From positions 1 through 44,817 of the forward strand of contig CAJTLR010000024.1 of the NCBI GenBank assembly GCA_910577185.1: 44,817 bases of DNA, in the 5' to 3' direction. The notes under the pieces were generated by a model. The model was given only the letters and a program-made list of their open reading frames with translations, made no database searches and had not been told where the DNA came from. Source of the DNA: an uncultured Acetatifactor sp. GTDB taxonomy: Bacteria > Bacillota > Clostridia > Lachnospirales > Lachnospiraceae. This document shows positions 16,198-24,118 of this stretch, one piece after another. Each line of letters opens with the position of its first letter. Positions within the stretch are counted from its first letter, which is position 1. Position numbers and translations under genes: made by a program.

Positions 16198-16986
16198 ATG
16201 AAAACTTTCAGGGTGTTGAAAGTATTGCTGAAAATAAGGTTTCAAAACCTGATGATGTTCCGACTGGGTTTTTGGGGCCCGTTCTTTGTGGATGGGAGCC
16301 TGTTTTTCATCCAGCTGGTGATATTTGATGCGATTTATGCCAATGTGGAACAGATCGGAAGCTGGGGCCGGGGGGAAATGATTTTGTATATCGGCACTTT
16401 TTCCCTGATAAATGCCGTGAATATGACGGTGTATTTTTTCGGAGTGAACGGAATTGTGTGGAAGATCAGAAGCGGGACCATGGACTTGTATCTGTCAAAA
16501 CCCGTGAGCCCGCTGTTTCGTATTACTTTCGAATGCATGAATCCGGGTTCCCTTCCGCTGCTGGCTTTCAGCGCGGCAATTATTGCCTATGGACTTGGGC
16601 TGGCAGACATCCGGGTGACAGCAGGGCGCTTTTTGGGATATCTTTTTTTCCTGGCGCTGATGATTGTGCTGTATTACGAGATGGAGGTGATCATCCGTTC
16701 CGTGGCTTTTTATCTGGTGTCAAATGCCAGGCTGGAACAGTTGGAGGAAATGGGGCTGGAATTGTGTATGAACCTGCCGGGAATCGCGTTTTACGGGATT
16801 TACAAGGTAATTTTCTATGGCATCCTGCCCTATGGGATTATGGCCACGCTGCCGGTTCAGGAGCTGACCGGCGAGATGAGTCCGGGGGCGGCTGCCCATG
16901 GAATCGGAATCGTATGTATATTCGGTGTGATCACGGCAATTGTATGGAAAAGAGGAATCCGGCATTATAATAGTGCCAGTTCATGA
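16198..16986 (+). CDS. ABC-2 family permease (DUF990/ABC2_membrane_6-like), second subunit
   Basis: A 262-residue membrane protein with about six helices and the same general plan as its neighbour: N-terminal MKTFRVLKVLLKIRFQNLMM and the amphipathic WKIRSGTMDLYLSKPVSPL, matching RIRNGTISNYIVLPLS of the first subunit. The open frame extends back to 16069, but ATG 16198 has a clear GAAAGGAG site and a proper family N-terminus. With the ATPase it completes a three-gene exporter. Its stop is followed within 30 bases by repeat B and the MutS2-like gene. Confidence 0.85.
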   Translation: MKTFRVLKVLLKIRFQNLMMFRLGFWGPFFVDGSLFFIQLVIFDAIYANVEQIGSWGRGEMILYIGTFSLINAVNMTVYFFGVNGIVWKIRSGTMDLYLSKPVSPLFRITFECMNPGSLPLLAFSAAIIAYGLGLADIRVTAGRFLGYLFFLALMIVLYYEMEVIIRSVAFYLVSNARLEQLEEMGLELCMNLPGIAFYGIYKVIFYGILPYGIMATLPVQELTGEMSPGAAAHGIGIVCIFGVITAIVWKRGIRHYNSASS

Positions 16987-17014
16987 GATGGAAGCCGGAG
17001 CGGAATCGGCGGAA

Positions 17015-17123
17015 AGAAATGGGGTAAAAGATTGAAAATTGAAAACTTTCAATCCCAAGTTTGTGTCTGCGCGGCATCCACAAACTTGACATGCGCAAAA
17101 GGCCGCGCAGAAATGGGGTAAAA
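17015..17123 (+). repeat. Repeat family B, complete copy B2, flanked by 15-bp direct repeats
   Basis: The element body starts at 17031 with ATTGAAAATTGAAAACTTTC. Then come CAAGTTTGTG, the loop TCTGCGCGGCATC, CACAAACTTG, ACATGCGCAAAAG and GCCGCGCAGA, ending AATGGGGTAAAA just before the ATG at 17126. AGAAATGGGGTAAAA occurs both before the element (17015-17029) and at its end (17109-17123), a direct repeat 94 bp apart. Confidence 0.85.
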
Positions 17124-17125
17124 AA

Positions 17126-19141
17126 ATGAAACAAACGGAAATCAGTCTGGAATTTGACAAAATAAAACAGAAATGGGCAGAATGCGCCCTGACGGAAGCG
17201 GCCAGGAAATCCATAGAGGATACCGGTATGATTCTGTCGGAAGTGGAATTGGCCGCAAGGCTGCGGGAGACCACGGAAAGCCGGCAGATGCTGGAAAAAT
17301 GCGGCACACCCCCGCTGGTTTCCCTGGAGGGCATCCGGGAGATACTCACCGTAGCGGAAAAGGGGCAGTGCCTGACACCGCCGGAACTGGAGCGGATGGC
17401 CGGGGCATTTGTGGCGGTGAAGCGGCTGAAAGATTATCTGGAACGGGGAAAAGCCCACGGGATCCCCCTGGCCTGGTATGAGGAAAACCTGGATCCGCTG
17501 GAAGAACTGAGGGAGCAGCTGCGGTACCAGATCTGGAACGAGCAGGTATCGGACAATGCTTCCAAATTGCTGAAATCCCTTCGGGGCGACATCCTCCGGT
17601 CGGAGGACAAAATGCGGGAAAAGGCGGAGAGCGTGATGCGGGCCAATAAAGAATGCATGTCAGACCATTTCAGCACCATACGGAACGGACATGTGTGCAT
17701 TCCGGTGAAAAAAGAATATAAATTCAGGATCAGCGGGATCCTGATCGACAAATCCTCCACGGGAAGCACACTGTTTATAGAACCTTCCGCATCGGCAAAG
17801 TATTATGAACAGCTGCAGGAACTGCGGATGGACGAGGAAAACGAAGTACGGAGGATTCTGTATGAACTCAGCGCTTTGATTGCGGAGAATGGGGAGATCA
17901 TGGCACAGAATATCCGGATGATGGAAAAGCTGGACTTTATTTTTTCCAAGGGAAAACTCTCGGAGGGCTATGATGGCAGGGAACCGAAGATCATCGGGGA
18001 AAGGCGGATTTTCCTGCAGAATGCAAGACATCCCCTGATGGACAAAGATACCTGTGTGCCCCTGCAGTTTTCCCTGGGAAACGGTGTAAACGGTATTGTG
18101 ATAACCGGACCCAACACCGGAGGGAAGACCGTGGCCATCAAAACCGTGGCGCTGAGCTGTCTGATGGCGCAGTGCGGACTGCATGTTCCCTGCCAGGAGG
18201 CAGAAATCTGCATGAACAGGAACATTCTCTGCGATATCGGCGACGGCCAGAATCTGTCGGAAAATCTGTCCACCTTTTCGGCCCATATTGTGAATGTGCT
18301 GGATATTCTGCGGAAAGTGACCACGGAGAGCCTGGTGGTTATGGATGAACTCGGGTCCGGCACGGACCCTGTGGAAGGCATGGGGATTGCCATAGCCATT
18401 CTGGAGGAACTGAAGAAGAGCGGGGCGCTGTTTCTGGTGACCACCCATTATCCGGAAGTGAAAACATACGCGGATCAGGAGGAAAAGATTGTCAATGCCC
18501 GGATGACTTTTGACCGGGAGAATCTGAAGCCTCTGTACCAGATGGTGATCGGGGAGGCCGGGGAGAGCTGTGCTTTCTATATTGCCCAGAGGCTGGGCAT
18601 GCCGGACTTTATGCTGCGGCGGGCCGCAAGGGAGGCTTATGGGAAGGAAGGCAGCCGGGAAAGCGCTTTTCCGGACAGGCGTCAGATTGCGGAGGAGCGA
18701 TGGCGCGAAGGGACATGCCTGTGGGAAGACGGACAGTGTGTCCGGGAGGAGAGCGGGACAGAAAAGAAATTCCGGGAAGACAGACTGAAAAAAGAAGCTG
18801 TGCCGGGCATAGAAAGGGCCAGGACCAGAACTTGGAAAAAGCAGGCGGGAGCGTTCCGGAGAGGGGACAGTGTGATGGTTTATCCGGACAAAAAGATCGG
18901 TATTGTGTGCGAGCTTGTGAATGACCAGGGAGTACTGCGGGTACAGCTTCCCGGCAGGAAGATCTGGATCAACCATAAGCGGGTCAGACTGCAGGTTGCG
19001 GCGCAGGAACTGTACCCGGAAGATTATGATTTCTCCATTATTTTTGACACTGTGGAGAACCGGAAGCTGCGTCATCAGATGGAGCGGAAATATGTGGAGG
19101 GCGCCGAAATCATTTGTGACAGCGGCAAAGAAGGTTATTGA
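17126..19141 (+). CDS. MutS2-like DNA-binding ATPase lacking the Smr domain
   Basis: A 671-residue MutS-family protein. Core and lever helices with the clamp occupy about residues 1-300. The ATPase domain carries Walker A GPNTGGKTVAIKT, the ENLSTFSAHI segment, Walker B LVVMDELGSGTDP and the TTHYPEVK switch. This pattern is closest to MutS2, which acts on recombination intermediates or stalled ribosomes rather than mismatches. MutS2 is normally about 780-800 residues and ends in an Smr nuclease domain. Here the protein stops after a KOW-like segment (RRGDSVMVYPDKKIGIVCEL) and has no Smr motif, so it is a truncated subfamily. The start codon directly follows repeat B. Confidence 0.88.
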   Translation: MKQTEISLEFDKIKQKWAECALTEAARKSIEDTGMILSEVELAARLRETTESRQMLEKCGTPPLVSLEGIREILTVAEKGQCLTPPELERMAGAFVAVKRLKDYLERGKAHGIPLAWYEENLDPLEELREQLRYQIWNEQVSDNASKLLKSLRGDILRSEDKMREKAESVMRANKECMSDHFSTIRNGHVCIPVKKEYKFRISGILIDKSSTGSTLFIEPSASAKYYEQLQELRMDEENEVRRILYELSALIAENGEIMAQNIRMMEKLDFIFSKGKLSEGYDGREPKIIGERRIFLQNARHPLMDKDTCVPLQFSLGNGVNGIVITGPNTGGKTVAIKTVALSCLMAQCGLHVPCQEAEICMNRNILCDIGDGQNLSENLSTFSAHIVNVLDILRKVTTESLVVMDELGSGTDPVEGMGIAIAILEELKKSGALFLVTTHYPEVKTYADQEEKIVNARMTFDRENLKPLYQMVIGEAGESCAFYIAQRLGMPDFMLRRAAREAYGKEGSRESAFPDRRQIAEERWREGTCLWEDGQCVREESGTEKKFREDRLKKEAVPGIERARTRTWKKQAGAFRRGDSVMVYPDKKIGIVCELVNDQGVLRVQLPGRKIWINHKRVRLQVAAQELYPEDYDFSIIFDTVENRKLRHQMERKYVEGAEIICDSGKEGY

Positions 19142-19145
19142 TGTG

Positions 19146-19200
19146 TTTTATTCCCGCGAGCGATGAGGAAGCGCAATGAGGAAAATAGACATGCCTGATT
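19146..19200 (+). repeat. Repeat family C, copy C1
   Basis: TTATTCCCGCGAGCGATGAG, then AATGAGGAAAATAGACATGCC. The same blocks (TTATTCCCGCGGGCAATGAG, GAAAATAGCCATGCC) occur at 44750-44800. C1 carries an extra GAGGAAGCGCAAT repeat. It lies between the MutS2-like stop and the T-box promoter. Confidence 0.6.
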
Positions 19201-19209
19201 GCAGCACTA

Positions 19210-19238
19210 TTGACATGGGCCCGGAATAGTGATATAGT
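19210..19238 (+). promoter_or_regulatory. Promoter of the trpB T-box transcript
   Basis: TTGACA at 19210-19215, 17 bases, TATAGT at 19233-19238. Confidence 0.8.
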
Positions 19239-19249
19239 ATATAAAAATT

Positions 19250-19553
19250 TAATACTTCAAACCGTTGAAGCGGAGATAACGGCAATGATGCCTTTACAGA
19301 GAGCCCGGGATGCTGAGAACCGGGTGGGAAACAAGTTGTCAAATGGACCGCGGAGGGCGCAGTCAAATGTGAGATTTACAGAGTATTCTGCGACGCTGGA
19401 GGCAAGCGTATAAATGCCGGGGATATGCTGGTATCCTGCTAAGCGCACGGCTTGTACCGTGAATCAAGGTGGCACCGCGGATCGTGTTGTACTATATTTT
19501 GGTACGTATTCGTCCTTGACAGAAAATATACTTCTGTCAGGGGCGTTTTTTTT
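19250..19553 (+). ncRNA. T-box leader responding to tRNA-Trp
   Basis: The conserved antiterminator box AAGGTGGCACCGCGG is at 19466-19480. Stem I includes the ACAGAGAGCCCGGG...CCGGGTGGGAA region; a likely specifier codon is TGG at 19344-19346 (AAATGGACCGCGG). The UGGC bulge fits the acceptor end of a tRNA with discriminator G, as in bacterial tRNA-Trp, which agrees with the TGG codon. Uncharged tRNA-Trp should favour read-through into trpB. Confidence 0.9.
19511..19553 (+). terminator. T-box terminator
   Basis: CGTCCTTGACAGAA...TTCTGTCAGGGGCG stem followed by eight Ts; it excludes the antiterminator fold that uses the AAGGTGGCACCGCGG box. Confidence 0.88.
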
Positions 19554-19554
19554 A

Positions 19555-19597
19555 TGCGCAGGGGCGCGTAAGGAAAACATCCATGTTTACATGGATA
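19555..19597 (+). repeat. Repeat family A, truncated copy A9
   Basis: Only the 5' end, TGCGCAGGGGCGCGTAAGGA, is present, then a different hairpin ATCCATG-TTTA-CATGGAT. It begins two bases after the T-box terminator T-run and lies in the trpB leader. Confidence 0.7.
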
Positions 19598-19734
19598 CAA
19601 CAAGGTTTTGCGGAAGGAGGAGTATGACATGTTACGGACAAAACGATGGCGCCCGGAAGGGAGCCCGGAGAGTATGGAAAAGAGAACGGACTGGAAAATC
19701 AGACACTGCCCATTTCAAAACGGAGGTAATTATC

Positions 19735-21156
19735 ATGGAAACTACAATGCAGACCGCGATGACGACGGAAAAAATTCCCTATAAGATATATCTGGACGAA
19801 AACGAAATGCCGAAGGCATGGTATAATCTGCGCGCCGATATGAAACAGAAGCCGGCGCCGCTGTTAAATCCTGCCACGCACCGCCCCGTGCAGGCAGAAG
19901 AACTTGCGGGCGTGTTCTGTGAGGAGCTGACTGCCCAGGAGCTGGACCATGACACGGCATTCTTTGAAATCCCGGAGGAAATCCGGAATTTTTATAAGAT
20001 GTACCGTCCGTCCCCGCTGGTACGTGCCTACTGCCTGGAGGAGAAGCTGGACACGCCGGCCAAAATTTACTACAAGTTTGAAGGCAATAATACCAGCGGC
20101 AGCCACAAACTGAATTCAGCCATTGCCCAGGCTTATTATGCAAAGAAACAGGGGCTGAAGGGTGTGACCACGGAAACCGGAGCCGGTCAGTGGGGCACCG
20201 CTCTTTCCATGGCATGTTCTTACTTTGGCCTTGACTGTAAAGTATATATGGTAAAATGTTCCTATGAACAGAAGCCTTTCCGGCGTGAAGTGATGCGCAC
20301 CTACGGCGCGTCCGTGACACCTTCGCCTTCCATGGAAACCCGGGTGGGCAGGAAAATCAATGCGGAGTATCCGGGCACTACGGGAAGCCTTGGATGCGCC
20401 ATCTCCGAGGCGGTGGAAAAAGCTGTGTCCAGTGAGGGCTATCGTTATGTTCTGGGCAGTGTGCTGAACCAGGTGTTTCTGCACCAGTCGGTTATCGGCC
20501 TGGAGACAAAGGCTGCCCTGGACAAATACGGCGTGAAGCCCGACATCATTATCGGCTGTGCCGGGGGAGGATCCAATCTGGGAGGCCTGATTGCGCCGTT
20601 TATGGGGGAGAAGCTCCGGGGTGAAAGGGACTACCGCATCATTGCGGTGGAGCCGGCATCCTGCCCGAGCCTTACCAGAGGGGTGTATGCTTACGACTTC
20701 TGTGATACGGGAATGGTCTGCCCCCTTGCAAAAATGTATACCCTGGGCAGCGGTTTCATTCCTTCCGTCAGCCATGCAGGAGGGCTTCGATATCACGGGA
20801 TGAATTCCACGCTGTCCGAACTGTATCATCAGGGACTGATGGAAGCCGTAAGCGTGAAACAGACAGAGGTATTTGAGGCAGCGGAATATTTTGCCAGAGT
20901 GGAAGGAATCCTGCCGGCACCGGAAAGCTCCCATGCCATCCGGGCTGCCATTGACGAAGCCGTCAGGTGCAGAGAGAATGGTGAGGAGAAAACAATTGTC
21001 TTCGGCCTTACCGGTACGGGGTATTTTGACATGAGTTCTTATGAGAAATACCATGATGGCAGTATGAGCGATTACATTCCCACGGATGAGGAACTTGCCG
21101 CCTGCCGCAGCAAACTTCCCGGGGCAGGAGGGAACCTGTCAGAAATCACATTTTGA
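19735..21156 (+). CDS. trpB: Tryptophan synthase beta chain, TrpB2 type
   Basis: A 473-residue PLP enzyme that condenses indole with serine to give tryptophan. It has the long TrpB2 form: an N-terminal extension (WYNLRADMKQKPAPLLNP), the PLP lysine in EGNNTSGSHKLNSA, TETGAGQWGTALSMA, the phosphate loop GCAGGGSNLGG and the C-terminal LTGTGYFD. TrpB2 proteins do not need TrpA and salvage free indole; no trpA or other trp gene is adjacent here, which fits. The start is ATG 19735 after CGGAGGTAATTATC; the frame continues upstream through the leader (an ATG at 19624 is only 3 bases from AAGGAGG). Expression is under the Trp T-box. Confidence 0.95.
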   Translation: METTMQTAMTTEKIPYKIYLDENEMPKAWYNLRADMKQKPAPLLNPATHRPVQAEELAGVFCEELTAQELDHDTAFFEIPEEIRNFYKMYRPSPLVRAYCLEEKLDTPAKIYYKFEGNNTSGSHKLNSAIAQAYYAKKQGLKGVTTETGAGQWGTALSMACSYFGLDCKVYMVKCSYEQKPFRREVMRTYGASVTPSPSMETRVGRKINAEYPGTTGSLGCAISEAVEKAVSSEGYRYVLGSVLNQVFLHQSVIGLETKAALDKYGVKPDIIIGCAGGGSNLGGLIAPFMGEKLRGERDYRIIAVEPASCPSLTRGVYAYDFCDTGMVCPLAKMYTLGSGFIPSVSHAGGLRYHGMNSTLSELYHQGLMEAVSVKQTEVFEAAEYFARVEGILPAPESSHAIRAAIDEAVRCRENGEEKTIVFGLTGTGYFDMSSYEKYHDGSMSDYIPTDEELAACRSKLPGAGGNLSEITF

Positions 21157-21162
21157 CAGAAA

Positions 21163-21200
21163 GATACCCTCTGTGTGTGTTCCTGTGCACGGAGGGTATC
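21163..21200. terminator. Hairpin between convergent trpB and blaR1-like genes
   Basis: A 13-bp stem GATACCCTCTGTG / CACGGAGGGTATC with one G-U pair, just after the trpB stop. There is no T-run on the plus side; on the minus side TTTCTGTCAAAATG follows. It is probably a shared, imperfect terminator. Confidence 0.55.
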
Positions 21201-21247
21201 CTGAGCTGAAAGAGGGAAGGCAGTATCTGAATATTACATTTAAGAAT

Positions 21248-22783
21248 TCAGGACGCATCTGTCATTACAATCGAAATACTGCCCGTTACATTTCCCAATG
21301 CGCCTTCGTCTGCCTGAAGGTACAATTTATACGTTCCGGGTTTTGTTGACGGAGGCCCGACGGTAAAATCTGCGGTACATTTCAGCGGACCGTCCGGCTG
21401 CCGCTGATTATGTGCAGCCCAGTAGAATGTGTTTTTCTCTTTGTCCCTTGCGAAAAAAACGGTCATTGCGTTTCCGGTTTCCGCCAAAATGTCATAATAA
21501 ATCTTGTCTCCAAAGGACAATGTATATTCCCCAAGGAAGATGGCTTCTTTGGCTTCAACGGTTTTGAAATCGATGGGGATTGTTTTTACACCGGCTTCAT
21601 CATACTGGTCCATGTCCGTTGTCTCCGGTACCTTTACGGCGGCGCTGCTGATATCCGGCGACAGCGGGGAGCTGCCGGATGTGTCCGGCGGCCTGTTGGG
21701 GAGGGAAGAGGCACCGGCATTTCCCATTGTATAAATTCCCACAAAGGATGCTCCCAGGACCACACATAAAGTCAGTGTGGCTGTCAGAATCTTAACCGCC
21801 ATTGACTGCTCTTTATATTTCATAATAGCTCCCAGCCTGGCTTTCAATAGCTGTTTATTTTTACTGAAAGAGACAGCGCCGGGATTTTCCCGGTATCTGC
21901 CGATGGCCGCCATGACGTCAAGCAGGGTTTTCCCATAGTCCTGCGCATTGTGGTTTCCTGCCCTGGCAAGGACGGCTTCATCACAGGAAAATTCACAAGC
22001 CTTGGTAATTTCCCGGCTCATAAGATGTACGAGCGGATTAAACCAATGCAGACAGACTGTAATCTGAACCAGCCATTTGTAATAGATATCCCGCCGCTTA
22101 TAATGTGTTAGTTCATGCAGGACAATATACTGAAAATCCTTTTCCGGAATAGACGCATTCGGCAGTACGATGCATGGATTAAAAAAGCCGGTCAGCAGTG
22201 GTGAAGAGATCAGGGGATTGACACACAGCTCCACCGGTTTTTTTACGGATGCCTGTTCTGCAATCATGGAAAGCCGGTCTAACATTCCAAGGTCAGAAAT
22301 CGGGGTCACGCCGGCTTTGATATACCGTATAAAGCTCTGATAAATGGTTATTTTTCGTATCAGCAGGACCACTGCAACCGCCGGCCAGACCAGCCAGACA
22401 TGATTTGTCAGCAAAGTTTCAATATCCTGGAATGGGTGGACAGCTGCCGGACCGTCCATTGGGCTGTTCCCGTCTTCCTTGTTGTGCCCGGTTCCGGCAG
22501 CAGGAACAGGAACGCTTCCCTGAGTGTCTGACAGGGACTGCTGCGGCGCCGGCAAAGGGCCGTCCCGGGTGATTGCCTGATCCAGGGCCTGATAGGTCTT
22601 TCCCAGTAAGTTTATTTCTGGCCCGAACGGGAGCAGCAGCCGCAACACTACCACAAGCCAAATGTAATACTGCCACTGGCGGCTGATTTTGTCTTTCAAA
22701 AATTGTTTTCCCAAAAGCAGGGCCAGAATAACCAAACCTCCGGAAAAGGACATTGACAGGAATATTTTAAAAACAGTGTTCAT
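21248..22783 (-). CDS. BlaR1/MecR1-like M56 family membrane zinc protease with unusual sensor domain
   Basis: A 511-residue protein. Membrane helices lie near the N-terminus (ILALLLGKQFL; YYIWLVVVLRLLLPFG), then a 60-residue soluble loop, further helices, and the gluzincin site HELTH with a downstream E in CEFSCDEAVLARAG (M56). After a last helix (ILTATLTLCVVLGASFVGIY) about 155 extracellular residues follow. In BlaR1 this part is a class D penicillin-binding sensor; here it is too short and lacks SxxK and KTG motifs. It ends in a beta-rich segment (FTVGPPSTKPGTYKLYLQAD), so it should sense something other than beta-lactams. It overlaps the BlaI-like gene by 4 bases and would inactivate that repressor by proteolysis. 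Confidence 0.85.
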   Translation of the reverse strand: MNTVFKIFLSMSFSGGLVILALLLGKQFLKDKISRQWQYYIWLVVVLRLLLPFGPEINLLGKTYQALDQAITRDGPLPAPQQSLSDTQGSVPVPAAGTGHNKEDGNSPMDGPAAVHPFQDIETLLTNHVWLVWPAVAVVLLIRKITIYQSFIRYIKAGVTPISDLGMLDRLSMIAEQASVKKPVELCVNPLISSPLLTGFFNPCIVLPNASIPEKDFQYIVLHELTHYKRRDIYYKWLVQITVCLHWFNPLVHLMSREITKACEFSCDEAVLARAGNHNAQDYGKTLLDVMAAIGRYRENPGAVSFSKNKQLLKARLGAIMKYKEQSMAVKILTATLTLCVVLGASFVGIYTMGNAGASSLPNRPPDTSGSSPLSPDISSAAVKVPETTDMDQYDEAGVKTIPIDFKTVEAKEAIFLGEYTLSFGDKIYYDILAETGNAMTVFFARDKEKNTFYWAAHNQRQPDGPLKCTADFTVGPPSTKPGTYKLYLQADEGALGNVTGSISIVMTDAS

Positions 22784-23163
22784 GTCTGACCTTTTCCTTT
22801 CTCCAGCAGCCGTTTCAATTCTTCATATTCCCCGTCTGCCAGCAAGTCGCCCATAATCAGGTTGGAAACCAGCCCTTTTGCGCTTCCCTCGTAGATTTTA
22901 TCCAGGAAGTTTTTCGTCTGCGCCGTCTGATATTCCGTTTCTGAAACGAGAGTGGTATATTCGTTTCGGCGCCCGATTTTCCTGGCGCTTAAAAAGCCTT
23001 TGTTCATCAGCCGCGACAGCAGCACAATCAGAGTGTTCTTCTGGCATGGTTTACCCCTGGCCGCAAGTCCGTCCATGATATAGGAGAATAGAGTTACTTT
23101 TTCCGGGTTTCCCCATACGATTTTCATAATTTCAAGTTCTGCATCGGATATTTGCTGTACCAT
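22780..23163 (-). CDS. BlaI/MecI family repressor
   Basis: A 127-residue winged-helix repressor of the BlaI/MecI/CopY family (length typical). The N-terminus QQISDAELEIMKIVWGNPEK is the family signature; the recognition helix region is KNTLIVLLSRLMNKGFLSAR, followed by the wing RKIGRRNEYTTLVSE; the C-terminal half is a dimerisation region with the site region for protease cleavage. The correct start is ATG 23163, at the last bases of a repeat B copy; a longer open frame upstream only translates that repeat. An inverted repeat over the -10 of its own promoter is a likely operator, so the gene pair is probably autoregulated. Confidence 0.9.
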   Translation of the reverse strand: MVQQISDAELEIMKIVWGNPEKVTLFSYIMDGLAARGKPCQKNTLIVLLSRLMNKGFLSARKIGRRNEYTTLVSETEYQTAQTKNFLDKIYEGSAKGLVSNLIMGDLLADGEYEELKRLLEKGKGQT

Positions 23164-23261
23164 GTTTAACCCCATTTCTGCGCGGCCTTTTGCGCATGTC
23201 AAGTTTGTGGATGCCGCGCAGACACAAACTTGGGATTGAAAATTTTCAATTTTCAATCTTT
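23161..23261 (-). repeat. Repeat family B, complete copy B3 (5' UTR of the blaI-like gene)
   Basis: On the minus strand: AGATTGAAAATTGAAAATTT, TTCAATCC, CAAGTTTGTG, TCTGCGCGGCATC, CACAAACTTG, ACATGCGCAAAAG, GCCGCGCAGA, AATGGGGTTAAACATG. The final ATG is the start codon of the BlaI-like gene, so almost the whole leader from the predicted start site is this element. Confidence 0.88.
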
Positions 23262-23280
23262 TAACCTTCCAAATGTATAA

Positions 23281-23327
23281 CATAGTGTTATTAAATAAAA
23301 TATAACACTATGTCATCCATTTGTCAA
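23281..23327 (-). promoter_or_regulatory. Promoter and operator of the blaI/blaR1-like pair
   Basis: Minus strand TTGACA (23327-23322), 17 bases, TATATT (23304-23299). A perfect 11-bp inverted repeat, CATAGTGTTAT / ATAACACTATG (23281-23291 and 23302-23312), covers the -10 and start site, as expected for a BlaI-type repressor site. Confidence 0.75.
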
Positions 23328-23336
23328 GTCTGCGGT

Positions 23337-24101
23337 TCAGAATATTTTCCGCAGCAGGGATACCAGCACATGGAGCAGAAGAACGGCTCCGCAGCAGAGG
23401 GTAATGAGCAGGGCAAATGCGGTAAAGCGGGAGCCGCCCTTTTCGTACGCATGGTTCAGGAAGGGAAGACCCAGCACCATGAAAAAATACCAGAATGCAG
23501 GGGCCGCACACTTGCCCAGAATCTGGGCAATGGTATTCCCGGTATCCGGCATGGGTTTGCGGGAATTATTTCCGACTTTCCGAAAAATAAAATCCGCAAG
23601 CTGATAAATGTTCAAAAGTGCCAGGAAATAGACAATTGTCCCTATGGCAGTGTGGAGCCGGTCAGGCGTCAGGAAGGAAAAAAGGAGACCGTGGCTTTCC
23701 AGAAAACGGGGCAGGTGGATGGCCGCGATAATGCGCAGGCCGTTGATCAGGATGGTGAGCGGATAGGAGAGCAGGAGGCTGCACAGGATCCAGAGAAAAC
23801 CTTTTATGATGCCGGTAAATTTCTTTAAAAAGGTAAAGGCCAGCATGGCATAGGTGATGAGCATAAACTGGATACCGGAGCAGGAGGCTGCGATAAGAAG
23901 GCGCAGGTCATGATTTACATAACCCGCACCTTTTTCATAAGAAAAGGGAATGCCGCTTAAAACAGTCACCCATTTGGCGGTGGGCGCCAGAATCCATCTC
24001 AGCTGGTCTGCACTGAAACGGCTGTAATAAAATTTTAACCCCAGAAGAAGCAGGAGTCCTGTCAGATAGCAGAGATACAAACTTCTTTTCTGTAATTTCA
24101 T
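23337..24101 (-). CDS. Exosortase family transpeptidase (probably XrtK-like)
   Basis: A 254-residue membrane protein with about eight helices. The exosortase/archaeosortase catalytic triad is present: C74 in AASCSGIQFM, R123 in INGLRIIAAIHL and H150 in RLHTAIGTIVYF. Exosortases cleave C-terminal sorting signals made of a short motif, a membrane helix and basic residues, and transfer the protein to a surface carrier. They are common in Gram-negative EPS producers and rare in Firmicutes. The gene directly upstream (138 bases) codes for a secreted VIT/VWA protein with just such a tail, so it is a dedicated enzyme-substrate pair. The class name XrtK is inferred from memory of Clostridia members, not checked. 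Confidence 0.8.
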   Translation of the reverse strand: MKLQKRSLYLCYLTGLLLLLGLKFYYSRFSADQLRWILAPTAKWVTVLSGIPFSYEKGAGYVNHDLRLLIAASCSGIQFMLITYAMLAFTFLKKFTGIIKGFLWILCSLLLSYPLTILINGLRIIAAIHLPRFLESHGLLFSFLTPDRLHTAIGTIVYFLALLNIYQLADFIFRKVGNNSRKPMPDTGNTIAQILGKCAAPAFWYFFMVLGLPFLNHAYEKGGSRFTAFALLITLCCGAVLLLHVLVSLLRKIF

Positions 24102-24118
24102 ACCGGACCTCTTATATT

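Noticed and set aside
17660..19075. A 471-codon minus-strand frame
   Set aside because: Antisense to the MutS2-like gene, no start site, shadow composition.
19629..19784. A 51-codon leader ORF overlapping the trpB start, with two Trp codons
   Set aside because: It has a usable RBS (AAGGAGG, 8 bases), but two Trp codons apart from each other are not a leader-peptide pattern and a T-box already explains the control.
23163..23283. N-terminal extension of the BlaI-like protein
   Set aside because: The extra 40 codons translate repeat B and the family start is at the ATG that ends the repeat.
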